This document shows, in pieces, positions 36,392 through 44,644 of a stretch of 64,000 nt of DNA (position 1 is its first letter; each line of letters starts with the position of its first letter). The notes below the pieces were generated by a model, which saw nothing but the letters and a program-made list of their open reading frames with translations, ran no database searches and was not told where the DNA came from. The position numbers and the translations under genes were made by a program. This DNA comes from Pedococcus cremeus (GTDB taxonomy: Bacteria; Actinomycetota; Actinomycetes; Actinomycetales; Dermatophilaceae). Location of the stretch: contig NZ_FOHB01000004.1 in the NCBI RefSeq assembly GCF_900111375.1, forward strand, positions 186,001 through 250,000, given 5' to 3'.

Positions 36392-36860
36392 CGCGCTCCG
36401 GCTGCTTCTCCACCCGCGGCGCCCCGGTCACCCTCGCCACGCGCAGGCCGGTCCAGGCCGCGGTGGAGAAGAGCGCCAGTGCGTTGATGCCGTGCAGCGC
36501 CCCGAGCCAGCTGAACGAGTGGCCGAGCAGCCCCAGCGTCACCTGCAGCGCGACCAGGCCGAGCACCCCGAACGCGAAGGCGATGCCACGCGGCACCTTC
36601 GCGAAGAACGACGAGACCACCAGCAGCAGGGCGATCGACGGGATCACCATCATCCCGTTCATGCCGTGGAACATGAACGCCGAGAACTCGGCGAAGGGGG
36701 CGTCGCCGCCGTCGAAGGCGCTCTCCATGGTGGCCTTGTCGACCACGCCACCGTTCTCGATCCACTTGCCCATGCCTGCGTCGCCCCACACGATGAACGA
36801 CGCCTGGATGGCGACCTCCGCCGCCACCAGAAACGCGAGGACGCGATACACACCTCTCAT
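36381..36860 (-). CDS. four-helix membrane protein coupled to the multicopper oxidase
   Basis: 159 residues with about four membrane helices (VYRVLAFLVAAEVAIQASFI; MNGMMVIPSIALLLVVSSFF; GIAFAFGVLGLVALQVTLGL; GINALALFSTAAWTGLRVA). Histidines sit at helix edges (FMFHGMNG, GLLGHSF, GALHGINAL), which could ligate heme or copper; this is inference. It resembles DUF6220-type proteins. It is read first and overlaps the oxidase by 11 bases, so it may deliver electrons or copper to it. AGAGGT precedes ATG 36860. Confidence 0.72.
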   Translation of the reverse strand: MRGVYRVLAFLVAAEVAIQASFIVWGDAGMGKWIENGGVVDKATMESAFDGGDAPFAEFSAFMFHGMNGMMVIPSIALLLVVSSFFAKVPRGIAFAFGVLGLVALQVTLGLLGHSFSWLGALHGINALALFSTAAWTGLRVARVTGAPRVEKQPERVAV

Positions 36861-36995
36861 CGAAGGACCTCTCTCTCCAGGGAGGCTCCGGGCACGGCCG
36901 CTTCCCGGCTGTCCATGGCCTCTGGGCGAAGATGGTGAGGGTCCCTGGGCGACCGCACCACCGCCAGTCGGGCGAGCGCGCCTACGCCTTTTGCT

Positions 36996-37019
36996 GTGAG
37001 CCGCCTGTGAACGGCTCAC
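36996..37019 (-). terminator. terminator after the response regulator
   Basis: Perfect 8-bp stem GTGAGCCG (36996-37003) and CGGCTCAC (37012-37019), 8-nt loop, 12 bp after the regulator stop; AAAAG follows on the minus strand. Confidence 0.6.
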
Positions 37020-37031
37020 GCCTCCGAGCGG

Positions 37032-37691
37032 TCAGAGCTCCAGCAGGCCCAACCGGTATGCCGCGGTGACCGCCGCCGTGCGGTCGGCCACCCCGAGCTT
37101 CTCGAAGGCCCGCAGCAGGTGGGTCTTCACCGTCGCCTCGCCGATGTAGAGCTCACGGCCCACCTCGGCGTTCGACAGGCCGCGGGCGACGCAGCCGAGC
37201 ACCTCCACCTCGCGGGCGGTGAGCGTCGGGCCGGCCGGCTCGGGAGCAGCGGGTGCCGTGTCGGCGCGCAGGCGTCCGGCGAGCCGGGCCACCACGGGCG
37301 GGGCGAGCACGGTCTCGCCGCGCGCGGCCGACCGCACCGCCTGGGCCAGCACCGAACGTGGTGCGTCCTTGAGCAGGTAGCCCATCGCCCCGGCCTCGAC
37401 GGCCCGCACGATGTCGGCGTCGGTGTCGTAGGTGGTGAGCACGAGCACGGGCGGGCCGCCCGCGCCCCGGATGCGGGCGGTCGCCTCGGCGCCGTCGAGC
37501 ACCGGCATGCGCAGGTCCATCAGCACCACATCGGGCTGGAGGGCGGCGACCCGCGTGACCGCCTCGGCCCCGTCGGCGGCCTCGCCCACGACCTCGAAGT
37601 CGGGCTCCTCCCCCAGCATCGCCACCAGGCCGGCACGCACGACGGGGTGGTCGTCGACCACGACCAGTCTCAGGCCCACACCTTCGCTCAT
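37032..37691 (-). CDS. NarL/FixJ-family response regulator
   Basis: 219 residues. The receiver domain has the acidic pair in LVVVDDHPVVRAGLV, the phospho-acceptor Asp in VVLMDLRMPVLDG (about residue 54) and the Lys in GYLLKDAPR; the C-terminal LuxR HTH is LTAREVEVLGCVARGLSNAE to TVKTHLLRAFEKLGV. It should be phosphorylated by the kinase coded just before it (ATGA overlap) and control the adjoining ABC-2 exporter. The regulator itself is intact although its kinase is frameshifted. Confidence 0.92.
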   Translation of the reverse strand: MSEGVGLRLVVVDDHPVVRAGLVAMLGEEPDFEVVGEAADGAEAVTRVAALQPDVVLMDLRMPVLDGAEATARIRGAGGPPVLVLTTYDTDADIVRAVEAGAMGYLLKDAPRSVLAQAVRSAARGETVLAPPVVARLAGRLRADTAPAAPEPAGPTLTAREVEVLGCVARGLSNAEVGRELYIGEATVKTHLLRAFEKLGVADRTAAVTAAYRLGLLEL

Positions 37692-38919
37692 CGAGGCACG
37701 CTCACACGCAGCGTGGTGCCCGAGCCTGGCGCGGTGTCGATGAGCAGCTCGGTGCCCAGGTCGGCCGCGCGGGACTGGGCGCCCACGAGCCCGAAGCCGG
37801 AGGGCGCAGCGCTGGGGTCGAAGCCCTGCCCGTCGTCGCGCACCTCGAGCCCGACCCGCTCGGGGTCGGCGTAGTCGAGCCGCACGGAGAACGTAGCGGC
37901 ACCCGAGTGCCGGCGGATGTTGGCAATGGCCTCCTGCGCGGTCCGCAGCACGACGACCTCCGAGTTGGCAGCGGCCGCCACGGGCGAGCCGACCACGGTG
38001 AGGCTGCCGTCGATGCCCGACTCGGCCGAGGCGGTGTCGACCACCCGCTGCAGCGCCTCGGCGAGCGTGCCCTGCTGCAGGTGCCCCGGCGTCATCGCCG
38101 CGACGATGAGCCGAGCCTCGGCGAGGTTCTCCGCCGCGGTCGACTCGAGCAGGGCCAGCCGCTCGCGCACGGTCGCGAGGTCGCCCCGGTCGAGCGCGGC
38201 GTCGGCGGCCCGGGCCAGGGTCACCACCGAGGTGAAGCCCTGGGCCAAGGTGTCGTGGATCTCGCGGGAGAGCCGCTCGCGCTCGGCGAGGACGCCCTGC
38301 GCCCGCTCTGCAGCGGCGAGGTCGGCCTGCGTGCGGTGCAGCACCTCGATCGTGTCGGCCCGCCGCTCCATCTCCTCGACGAGCACGTGGATGAGCAGCC
38401 CCATGCCGAGCAGAGCGCGAGGCCGATGGCCGAGGAGATCAGCACCGCTGCGAGAGTCGACGTCGAGGGCGGCAGGGTGGCGAGGCGCACGACCGTCAGC
38501 GCGGCGATGACCCCGACCGTGGTCCACGTGGCGACCCGACGGTTCAGCAGCGCCCAGGTCTGCGGGAACAGCGCGAAGGAGAGGAAGTAGTAGTCGCCCT
38601 GCGGGTTCAGGGCGACTATGGCCAGGAACGCCGGCCACGCGATCGCGAGGTAGACGGCGCCCCACCGCATGCTGTGGCTGTGCAGCCCCCGGGCGCCGAA
38701 CACGGCATACGCGAGGGCGATGACGACCACGCAGGCCGCACTGGCGACTCGGGGCCCGCGGTCGTCGACCGCGGTGAGGTAGAGGGCGACGGCGAAGATG
38801 ACGCCGGCGATGCCGTGCCAGAAGACGAGCTGGCGGCGCCAGACCCGGTCACGGTCCGGCTGCACGGCGGGGGCCGCGCAGGCCTCACCCCGGGTGCTCG
38901 CGGGAGTGTCGGTGACCAC
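37688..38919 (-). pseudogene. NarL-type sensor histidine kinase, frameshifted
   Basis: Two overlapping frames together make one HisKA_3 kinase. The first (start 38919) codes the membrane sensor part with about five helices and runs to LISSAIGLAL; it then goes out of frame. The second resumes with LGMGLLIHVLVEEMERRADT and carries the phosphorylation His (REIHDTLAQGFTS), N box (EAIANIRRHSGA) and G boxes (DDGQGFDP, GFGLVGAQ). Removing one CG from CGCG near 38415-38420 restores a 409-residue protein, the expected size. Either a real mutation or a sequencing error at a GC dinucleotide repeat. As written the sensor product would end near 38221 without a catalytic domain. Confidence 0.88.
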
Positions 38920-38922
38920 GGG

Positions 38923-39723
38923 TCAGACCGACCCGCGCTTGAACCAGCTGAACGTGCGCGCGCTCAGCACCAGCCCGGCGACCAGCCACAGCGTCAGCAC
39001 GAGGGCGGTGAGCGGGTGCTCCCACGAGCCCGCGACCTCCTGCGTCTGCATGGCTGAAGGGTAGAAGACCGAGCGCATGCCCTGTGCGACCCACTTCAGC
39101 GGGAAGAGAGCGGCGACCTGCTGCAGCCACGCCGGGATGTCTCCGTAGGCGAAGTAGACGCCCGAGATGAACTGCAGGACGAGCAGCGGGCCGATCACCA
39201 CCGCCCCGGCGGAGCGGGCCGAGCCCGCGACGGTCGAGTACGCGATGCCCAGCACGGTGCCACCGCCGACCCCGAGCAGGAAGACCCAGAGGAAGGTCAG
39301 CCAGGCCGACGGCTCGGTCGGCAGCGAGACGTCGAAGACCAGCCGGGTGACCACGAGCAGCAGGGCCAGCTGGGCCAGGGAGGTGGCCGCGACGAGCCCG
39401 ACCTTGCCGAGGAAGTAGGCGACCGGCGGCATCGGCGTGCTGCGCAGCCGCTTGAGGGTGCCGTCGTCACGCTCCATCGAGACGCTGAGCGCCAAGGTCT
39501 GGAAGCTGGTCAGCATCACCCCGCCCGCGATCATGCCGGGCAGGAAGAACTGCGCTGCGCTGAGCTCGCTGCCGCCCTGACGGAAGCTGTCACCGAAGAC
39601 GGCGGCGAACAGCGACAGCATCAGCACCGGGAAGAGGAACGAGAAGAACACCGACTCCCGCTCGCGGAAGTACATCTTCAGCTCGAGGACCGTCCGGTCG
39701 ACGGCGATCGCGGCCAGGCTCAT
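38923..39723 (-). CDS. ABC-2 type transporter permease
   Basis: 266 residues with six predicted helices: SVFFSFLFPVLMLSLFAAVF, GMIAGGVMLTSFQTLALSVS, VAATSLAQLALLLVVTRLVF, FLWVFLLGVGGGTVLGIAYS, VVIGPLLVLQFISGVYFAYG and a last one near LTALVLTLWLVAGLVLSART. ERDDGTLKRLRSTPMPPVAY is the conserved cytoplasmic coupling segment of ABC-2 exporters. It overlaps the ATPase gene by four bases and ends 3 bp before the kinase, so ATPase, permease, kinase and regulator form one operon. Confidence 0.9.
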   Translation of the reverse strand: MSLAAIAVDRTVLELKMYFRERESVFFSFLFPVLMLSLFAAVFGDSFRQGGSELSAAQFFLPGMIAGGVMLTSFQTLALSVSMERDDGTLKRLRSTPMPPVAYFLGKVGLVAATSLAQLALLLVVTRLVFDVSLPTEPSAWLTFLWVFLLGVGGGTVLGIAYSTVAGSARSAGAVVIGPLLVLQFISGVYFAYGDIPAWLQQVAALFPLKWVAQGMRSVFYPSAMQTQEVAGSWEHPLTALVLTLWLVAGLVLSARTFSWFKRGSV

Positions 39724-40601
39724 CGGGCCACCTCCTCGACGACGGGGCGCTCGACCGACACCGCGTGCGGCTCGATGAGCCGGAGGTAGGTGTCCTCCAG
39801 GGTCGGGCGGGCCACCACGAGCTCGGGCACCTCACCCCCGAAGCGGGCCGCGAGCCGCGCGACCTCGGCGGTCGGCTCGGCCGTGCTGAGGGTGCGCACC
39901 CCGCCGTCCTCGCGCCACGACACGGTGGCCTCCTGCGCGTGCCGGCCGCCCAGCTGCGCCGGGGTGTCGACGGTGAGCATCCGCCCGCCGGCGATGACCC
40001 CGACCCGGTCGGCCAGCTGCTCCGCCTCGTCGAGGTAGTGGGTGGTCAGCACGATGGTCGTGCCGTCACCGGCGAGCCCGGCGATGAGGGCCCAGAAGTC
40101 ACGCCGGGCGCGCGGGTCGAAGCCGGTCGTCGGCTCGTCGAGGAACAGCAGCTCCGGCCGGCCGATGATGCCCATGCCCACGTCGAGGCGCCGGCGTTGG
40201 CCACCCGACAGCGAGGCGGTGCGGGCGTCGCGCTTCTCCCCCAACCCGACCCATTCGAGGACCTCGTCGACGTCGCGGGGTTGTCGGTAGACCTTCGCGG
40301 TGCTGGCCAGCGCCTCCCGGACCGTGAGGAGGTCGAGGCCGCGTGAGCTCTGCAGCACGATGCCGAGCCGCTGCCGCCAGTCGAGCCCGGCCGACTGCGG
40401 GTCCTCACCGAGCACCTCGACCCGGCCGCCGTCACGGCGCCGGAAGCCCTCGAGGACCTCGACCGTGGTCGTCTTGCCGGCGCCGTTCGGCCCCAGCAGC
40501 GCGAACACCTCGCCGGCGTGGATCTCGAGGTCCAGCCCGGCGACGGCGGGCACCCCGGAGTAGGTCTTGTGCAGTCCCTCGACGAGGACGGGTGAGGTCA
40601 T
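39720..40601 (-). CDS. ABC transporter ATP-binding protein (ABC-2 drug exporter type)
   Basis: 293 residues of the DrrA/CcmA-like class. Walker A LLGPNGAGKTTTVEVL (about residue 37), Q-loop in RLGIVLQSS, signature SLSGGQRRRLDVGMGIIG, Walker B LLFLDEPTTGFDP and switch TTHYLDEAEQLADRVGVI. It pairs with the coupled permease to export a hydrophobic compound. The linkage to a NarL-type two-component system is typical of inducible antibiotic-efflux modules. ATG 40601 opens MTSPVLVEGLHKTYSG. Confidence 0.93.
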   Translation of the reverse strand: MTSPVLVEGLHKTYSGVPAVAGLDLEIHAGEVFALLGPNGAGKTTTVEVLEGFRRRDGGRVEVLGEDPQSAGLDWRQRLGIVLQSSRGLDLLTVREALASTAKVYRQPRDVDEVLEWVGLGEKRDARTASLSGGQRRRLDVGMGIIGRPELLFLDEPTTGFDPRARRDFWALIAGLAGDGTTIVLTTHYLDEAEQLADRVGVIAGGRMLTVDTPAQLGGRHAQEATVSWREDGGVRTLSTAEPTAEVARLAARFGGEVPELVVARPTLEDTYLRLIEPHAVSVERPVVEEVAR

Positions 40602-40682
40602 GCCGTCAGCCTGCCCGGGTGCTGACCGGTGTCGGGAGCGTCGACCGGCTGACCTGCCGTCCACCGACCGGTGGACGGGGCG

Positions 40683-41390
40683 CTACTGCGCGGGCGGCTG
40701 CGGCGCGGGCGGCTGCGGCGCCGGCGGCTGCGGCGAGCCCTCGGCCGGACCGGCCGGAGCGCTGGGAGCCGCCGGAGCGCTGGGAGCCGCACCACCGGCA
40801 TACCCCGCGGGCGGCGGGATGGTGGCGTCGCGCTGGCCGAAGTCGACGCGCACCGGCTCGCGCTCGGCACCCTCGGCCTCGAAGTACTCGGCCCGGTGGA
40901 TGCCGAACATGCCGGCCACGACGTTGCTCGGCACCGTCTCGACGCGGGTGTTGAGCTCGCGGACGTTGGCGTTGTAGTAGCGCCGGGCGGAGGCGATGCG
41001 GTCCTCGGTGGAGGTCAGCTCACCCTGCAGCGCGAGGAAGTTCTGGTTCGCCTTCAGGTCGGGGTAGGCCTCCGCCACCGCGAACAGCCGGCCGAGCGCG
41101 GCGCTGAGGGCACCCTCGGACTGGGCCTGCTGGGCCGGGCCCTGGCCGCCGGCCATCGCCGCCGACCGCGCCTTCATGACGTCCTCGAGGGTGCCCCGCT
41201 CGTGGGCGGCGTAGCCCTTGACGGTCTCGACGAGGTTGCCGATGAGGTCGTGCCGGCGCTTGAGCTCCACGTCGATCTGGCGCCAGGCCTCCTGCACCCG
41301 GTTCCGCAGGGTGACCAGGCCGTTGTAGATGCCGACCGCCCCGAGGGCGAGCAGCACCACGACGACGACGATGATGATCCAGACCCACAT
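40683..41390 (-). CDS. LemA family protein
   Basis: 235 residues. One N-terminal membrane helix (VWIIIVVVVVLLALGAVGIY) precedes the LemA helical bundle: YNGLVTLRNRVQEAWRQIDV, LKRRHDLIGNLVETVKGYAA, YPDLKANQNFLALQGELTST and YYNANVRELNTRVETVPSN. The last 45 residues are a Pro/Ala/Gly-rich tail ending in repeated QPPAPQPPAPQPP, probably disordered. LemA function is unclear. GGGGAGAG precedes the ATG, and TAGGAT about 37 bp upstream is a candidate -10. Confidence 0.9.
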   Translation of the reverse strand: MWVWIIIVVVVVLLALGAVGIYNGLVTLRNRVQEAWRQIDVELKRRHDLIGNLVETVKGYAAHERGTLEDVMKARSAAMAGGQGPAQQAQSEGALSAALGRLFAVAEAYPDLKANQNFLALQGELTSTEDRIASARRYYNANVRELNTRVETVPSNVVAGMFGIHRAEYFEAEGAEREPVRVDFGQRDATIPPPAGYAGGAAPSAPAAPSAPAGPAEGSPQPPAPQPPAPQPPAQ

Positions 41391-41488
41391 GGCGCTCTCC
41401 CCTGTCTCGCGGTCTGCGTCGATCCTAGTGCGCGGGTGCCGCTGGCCAGCGGTTGCAGCGCCTCAGGGGCGGGTCGAGAGTGGTGCGC

Positions 41489-42361
41489 ATGCCTGAGCAG
41501 AGCACCGAAGAGACCCTCGCCCAGATCCCGGCCCAGGAGCAGGAATGGCCCGGCCACACCGCGCCCATGAACCCGGCGCCCGACCACGGCGAGGAGTCGT
41601 GGACCGGCCGTGACCGGCTCACCGGCAAGCGGGCCCTCATCACCGGCGGCGACTCCGGCATCGGCCGCGCCACCGCGATCGCCTTCGCCAAGGAGGGCGC
41701 CGACGTCGCCATCGCCTTCCTGCCCGAGGAGGCCGAGGACGCCGAGCAGGTGCGCGCCGCGGTCGAGAAGGCCGGCCGCAAGTGCGTGCTCATCCCCGCC
41801 GACATCCGCACCGAGGAGGCCGCGCGCGAGGTCGCCGACCGCGCCCGCAGCGGCCTCGGCGGCATCGACGTGCTCGTCAGCAACGCCGCCTTCCAGATGG
41901 CCCAGCCCGACCTCGAGGCGTTCCCGCCCGGCCAGCTCGAGCGCACCTTCCAGACCAACGTCTTCGCGACGTTCTGGCTGACCCAGGCGGTCGCGCCCAC
42001 CATGGACCCCGGGTCCGCCGTGCTGGTCACCACGTCGATCCAGGCGTTCTCGCCGTCCGAGCCGCTGCTCGACTACGCCGCCACCAAGGCCGCCCTGAAC
42101 AACCTCATGGTCAACCTCGCGGCGATGCTGGGCCCCCAGGGCATCCGGGTCAACGCGGTCGCCCCCGGCCCGATCTGGACCCCGCTCATCCCGGCCACCT
42201 TCGACGCCGACAAGGTCGAGGGCTTCGGCGCCGACACCCCGCTCGGCCGGGCGGGGCAGCCCATCGAGGTCGCGAGCGCCTTCGTCTACCTCGCCTCCGA
42301 CGAGGCGAGCTACGTCTCCGGCACCGTCCTCGGCGTCACCGGCGGCAAGCCGGTCTTCTGA
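41489..42361 (+). CDS. SDR family oxidoreductase (YghA/GSP39-like)
   Basis: 290 residues. After an N-terminal extension (QEQEWPGHTAPMNPAPDHGE) comes the Rossmann motif ALITGGDSGIGRATAIAFAK, then NAA in LVSNAAFQMA, catalytic Ser in TTSIQAFSPSEPL and Tyr-Lys in DYAATKAAL. The extension and the VAPGPIWTPLIPATF loop mark the general-stress SDR group (YghA, GSP39). NAD(P)-dependent; substrate unknown. The ATG at 41489 was chosen because the characteristic extension starts there. Confidence 0.88.
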   Translation: MPEQSTEETLAQIPAQEQEWPGHTAPMNPAPDHGEESWTGRDRLTGKRALITGGDSGIGRATAIAFAKEGADVAIAFLPEEAEDAEQVRAAVEKAGRKCVLIPADIRTEEAAREVADRARSGLGGIDVLVSNAAFQMAQPDLEAFPPGQLERTFQTNVFATFWLTQAVAPTMDPGSAVLVTTSIQAFSPSEPLLDYAATKAALNNLMVNLAAMLGPQGIRVNAVAPGPIWTPLIPATFDADKVEGFGADTPLGRAGQPIEVASAFVYLASDEASYVSGTVLGVTGGKPVF

Positions 42362-42373
42362 GCCACCACGCAA

Positions 42374-42421
42374 CAGAGGCGGTATGCCGCGGGCACCCGG
42401 CCCCGCGGCATACCGCCTCTG
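42374..42421. terminator. bidirectional terminator with a perfect 20-bp stem
   Basis: Arms 42374-42393 (CAGAGGCGGTATGCCGCGGG) and 42402-42421 are perfectly complementary, 8-nt loop, with further partial pairing outside. It lies between convergent SDR and pyrE genes and has the GGCATACC word in both arms. Confidence 0.85.
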
Positions 42422-42451
42422 CGTGTGGCAGGCGGAGGTGGGGAGGCGGCC

Positions 42452-43024
42452 TCAGGCGAGGCCGAGCTCCTGGAGCCCGTAGACGAAGCGGTACTCGAGA
42501 CCGGCGTCGGCGAACTTCTCGGCGGCACCGGTCGCGCGGTCGGCGATGGTCGCCACCGCGACCACCTCGGCACCGGCCTCGCGGGCGGCGGTCGCGGCCT
42601 CGAGCGGGGAGGCACCGGTGGTGGAGGTGTCCTCGACGATGAGCACGCGGCGGCCCTCGATCGACGGGCCCTCGATGCGCTGCTGGAGGCCGTGCGCCTT
42701 GCCGGCCTTGCGGACGACGAACGCGTCGAGCCGCTTCCCGGCCGCGGCGCTGGCGTGCAGCATCGACGTGGCGACGGGGTCGGCGCCGAGGGTCAGCCCG
42801 CCGACGGCGTCGAAGTCGAGGTCGTCGACGAGGTCGAGCATGACCCGGCCGACGAGCGGCGACGCCTCGCCGTCGAGGGTGATGCGGCGCAGGTCGACGT
42901 AGTAGTCGGCCTCCTTGCCCGAGGACAGGGTCACCCGGCCGTGGACGATGGCCTTGGCCTTGACGATGTCGAGGAGGCGGGCCCGGGCAGAGTTCACGTC
43001 TGTGGTCACAGCGGTGTCAGTCAC
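42452..43024 (-). CDS. pyrE: orotate phosphoribosyltransferase
   Basis: 190 residues; forms OMP from orotate and PRPP in pyrimidine synthesis. Signature parts are VTLSSGKEADYYVDLRRITL, GGLTLGADPVATSMLH, FVVRKAGKAHGLQQRIEG and the PRPP loop RRVLIVEDTSTTGASPL. The GTG at 43024 begins VTDTAVTTDVNSARARLLDI; the longer open frame lacks homology. TAGGCT 8 nt upstream overlaps the stop codon of the upstream SDR and suggests its own leaderless promoter. Confidence 0.94.
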   Translation of the reverse strand: MTDTAVTTDVNSARARLLDIVKAKAIVHGRVTLSSGKEADYYVDLRRITLDGEASPLVGRVMLDLVDDLDFDAVGGLTLGADPVATSMLHASAAAGKRLDAFVVRKAGKAHGLQQRIEGPSIEGRRVLIVEDTSTTGASPLEAATAAREAGAEVVAVATIADRATGAAEKFADAGLEYRFVYGLQELGLA

Positions 43025-43035
43025 AGGCCGCCAGC

Positions 43036-43812
43036 CTAGCCCTGACGGGCCTTGGGGCGGTGCACCGTCCGCGCCCGGCTGCGCACGAGCGAGCGCGGGG
43101 CGAACCGCAGGCCCGCGACGATGGCCTTGTACTGCGGCCCCGGCACCGACACCACGCGACCCTTGGCCACGTCGTCGAGGCAGTCGGTCACCAGGCGGTC
43201 GGCGTCGAGCCACATGAACTTCGGCAGCCGCGACATGTTGAGCTTCGCGCGGTCGTGGAACTCGGTGCGGGTGAAGCCGGGCAGCAGCGCCGTGGCGGTC
43301 ACCCCCGTGCCGGCCAGCTCGGCGGACAGGCCCTCGGTGAAGACGGTGACGAAGGACTTGATGGCCGAGTACGTGCCGGACGTGATCTGCCCGGCGACCG
43401 ACGAGACGTTGACGATGGCGCCGTGTCCGCGCTCGCGCATGGCTCGCGCGGCGGCGTGCGAGAGCACGAGGACGGCGCGCCCGAGCACGTCGAAGAACGC
43501 CTCCTCGTCGGCGATGTCGTTGTCGAGGAAGCGCTTCTTCAGCGCGTAGCCGGCGTTGTTGACCAGCAGGTCGACCGGTCGGGCCTGGTCGGCCAGCCGC
43601 TCGGCGACCTTGCCGGTCTCGGCCCGGTCGGACAGGTCGGCGACGAGGATCTCGGTGCCCACGCCGTACTTGGCGCGCAGGTCGTCGGAGACGTTCTCGA
43701 GGCGAGCCCGGTCTCGGGCGACGAGCACGACGTCGTGCCCGCGCTCGGCGAGCTGGTGGGCGAAGGACAGGCCGATTCCGGAGGTGGCGCCGGTCACCAG
43801 GGCGGTGCTCAT
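43036..43812 (-). CDS. SDR family oxidoreductase
   Basis: 258 residues of the classical/DltE-like SDR type. Rossmann motif ALVTGATSGIGLSFAHQLAE, NNAG in LLVNNAGYALKKRF, catalytic Ser in NVSSVAGQITSG and Tyr-Lys in TYSAIKSFVTVF. The C-terminal part (LDDVAKGRVVSVPGPQYKAI) is characteristic of acyl-chain or ketone reductases in actinobacteria. ATG 43812 lies 7 nt after TAGAGT, so the transcript is probably leaderless. Confidence 0.88.
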   Translation of the reverse strand: MSTALVTGATSGIGLSFAHQLAERGHDVVLVARDRARLENVSDDLRAKYGVGTEILVADLSDRAETGKVAERLADQARPVDLLVNNAGYALKKRFLDNDIADEEAFFDVLGRAVLVLSHAAARAMRERGHGAIVNVSSVAGQITSGTYSAIKSFVTVFTEGLSAELAGTGVTATALLPGFTRTEFHDRAKLNMSRLPKFMWLDADRLVTDCLDDVAKGRVVSVPGPQYKAIVAGLRFAPRSLVRSRARTVHRPKARQG

Positions 43813-43819
43813 GTGCCCC

Positions 43820-43844
43820 ACTCTAGGCGCGCGCCACTTAGGGT
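43820..43844. promoter_or_regulatory. back-to-back leaderless promoters (SDR and xth)
   Basis: Minus-strand TAGAGT (43820-43825) is 7 nt before ATG 43812; plus-strand TAGGGT (43839-43844) is 6 nt before GTG 43851. Both divergent genes would start translation at or next to the first base of their transcripts. Confidence 0.55.
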
Positions 43845-43850
43845 GTCCGC

Positions 43851-44642
43851 GTGCGTATTGCCACGTGGAACGTCAACTCCATCCGCTCCCGCATCGACCG
43901 GCTCGAGGCGTGGCTGCAGCGGAGCGACGTCGACGTGCTGGCGATCCAGGAGACCAAGTGCCGCGACGACCAGTTCCCGTTCGACCGGCTCAAGGGCCTC
44001 GGCTACGAGGTGGCCCACTACGGGCTCAACCACTGGAACGGTGTGGCAGTGCTCTCCCGGGTGGGGCTGGAGGACGTCCAGCTCGGCTTCACCGACGTGC
44101 CCGGCTGGGGTGACCCGGTGGCGCCGGAGGCGCGGGCCATCGGCGCGGTCTGCGGTGGTGTGCGCGTCTGGTCGCTGTACGTGCCCAACGGCCGCACGCT
44201 CGACGACCCGCACATGCCCTACAAGCTCGAGTGGCTGGCCACGCTGAAGCGCAACGCCAAGCAGTGGCTCGCCGACGACCCCGCCGCCCAGGTGGCCCTT
44301 ATGGGCGACTGGAACATCGCCCCGCAGGACGACGACGTCTGGGACATGGCCTACTTCCAGGGCCGCACCCACGTCTCCCCCGACGAGCGGGCGGCCTTCC
44401 AGGGCTTCCTCGACGCGGGGTTCGTCGACGTGGTGCGACCGCACGCCCCCGGCCCGGGCGTCTACACCTACTGGGACTACACCCAGCTGCGGTTCGCCAA
44501 GCGGCAGGGCATGCGCATCGACTTCGTACTCGGGTCCCCCGCGCTGGCCGGGCGGGTCGTCGGTGCCGCCATCGACCGCGAGGAGCGCAAGGGCAAGGGC
44601 GCCTCCGACCACGCCCCGGTGGTCGTGGAGCTGGAGGACTGA
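43851..44642 (+). CDS. xth: exodeoxyribonuclease III
   Basis: 263 residues of the Xth/AP endonuclease family, which cuts at abasic sites and trims 3' ends in base-excision repair. Motifs: MRIATWNVNSIRSRIDRLEA, LAIQETKCRDDQFP (metal Glu), YVPNGRTLDDPHMPYKLEWL, LMGDWNIAPQDDDVWD, YTYWDYTQLRFAKRQGMRID and the final GASDHAPVVVELED with catalytic Asp-His. GTG start with a -10 box 6 nt upstream. A hydrolase gene follows 2 bp after the stop. Confidence 0.95.
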   Translation: MRIATWNVNSIRSRIDRLEAWLQRSDVDVLAIQETKCRDDQFPFDRLKGLGYEVAHYGLNHWNGVAVLSRVGLEDVQLGFTDVPGWGDPVAPEARAIGAVCGGVRVWSLYVPNGRTLDDPHMPYKLEWLATLKRNAKQWLADDPAAQVALMGDWNIAPQDDDVWDMAYFQGRTHVSPDERAAFQGFLDAGFVDVVRPHAPGPGVYTYWDYTQLRFAKRQGMRIDFVLGSPALAGRVVGAAIDREERKGKGASDHAPVVVELED

Positions 44643-44644
44643 CC

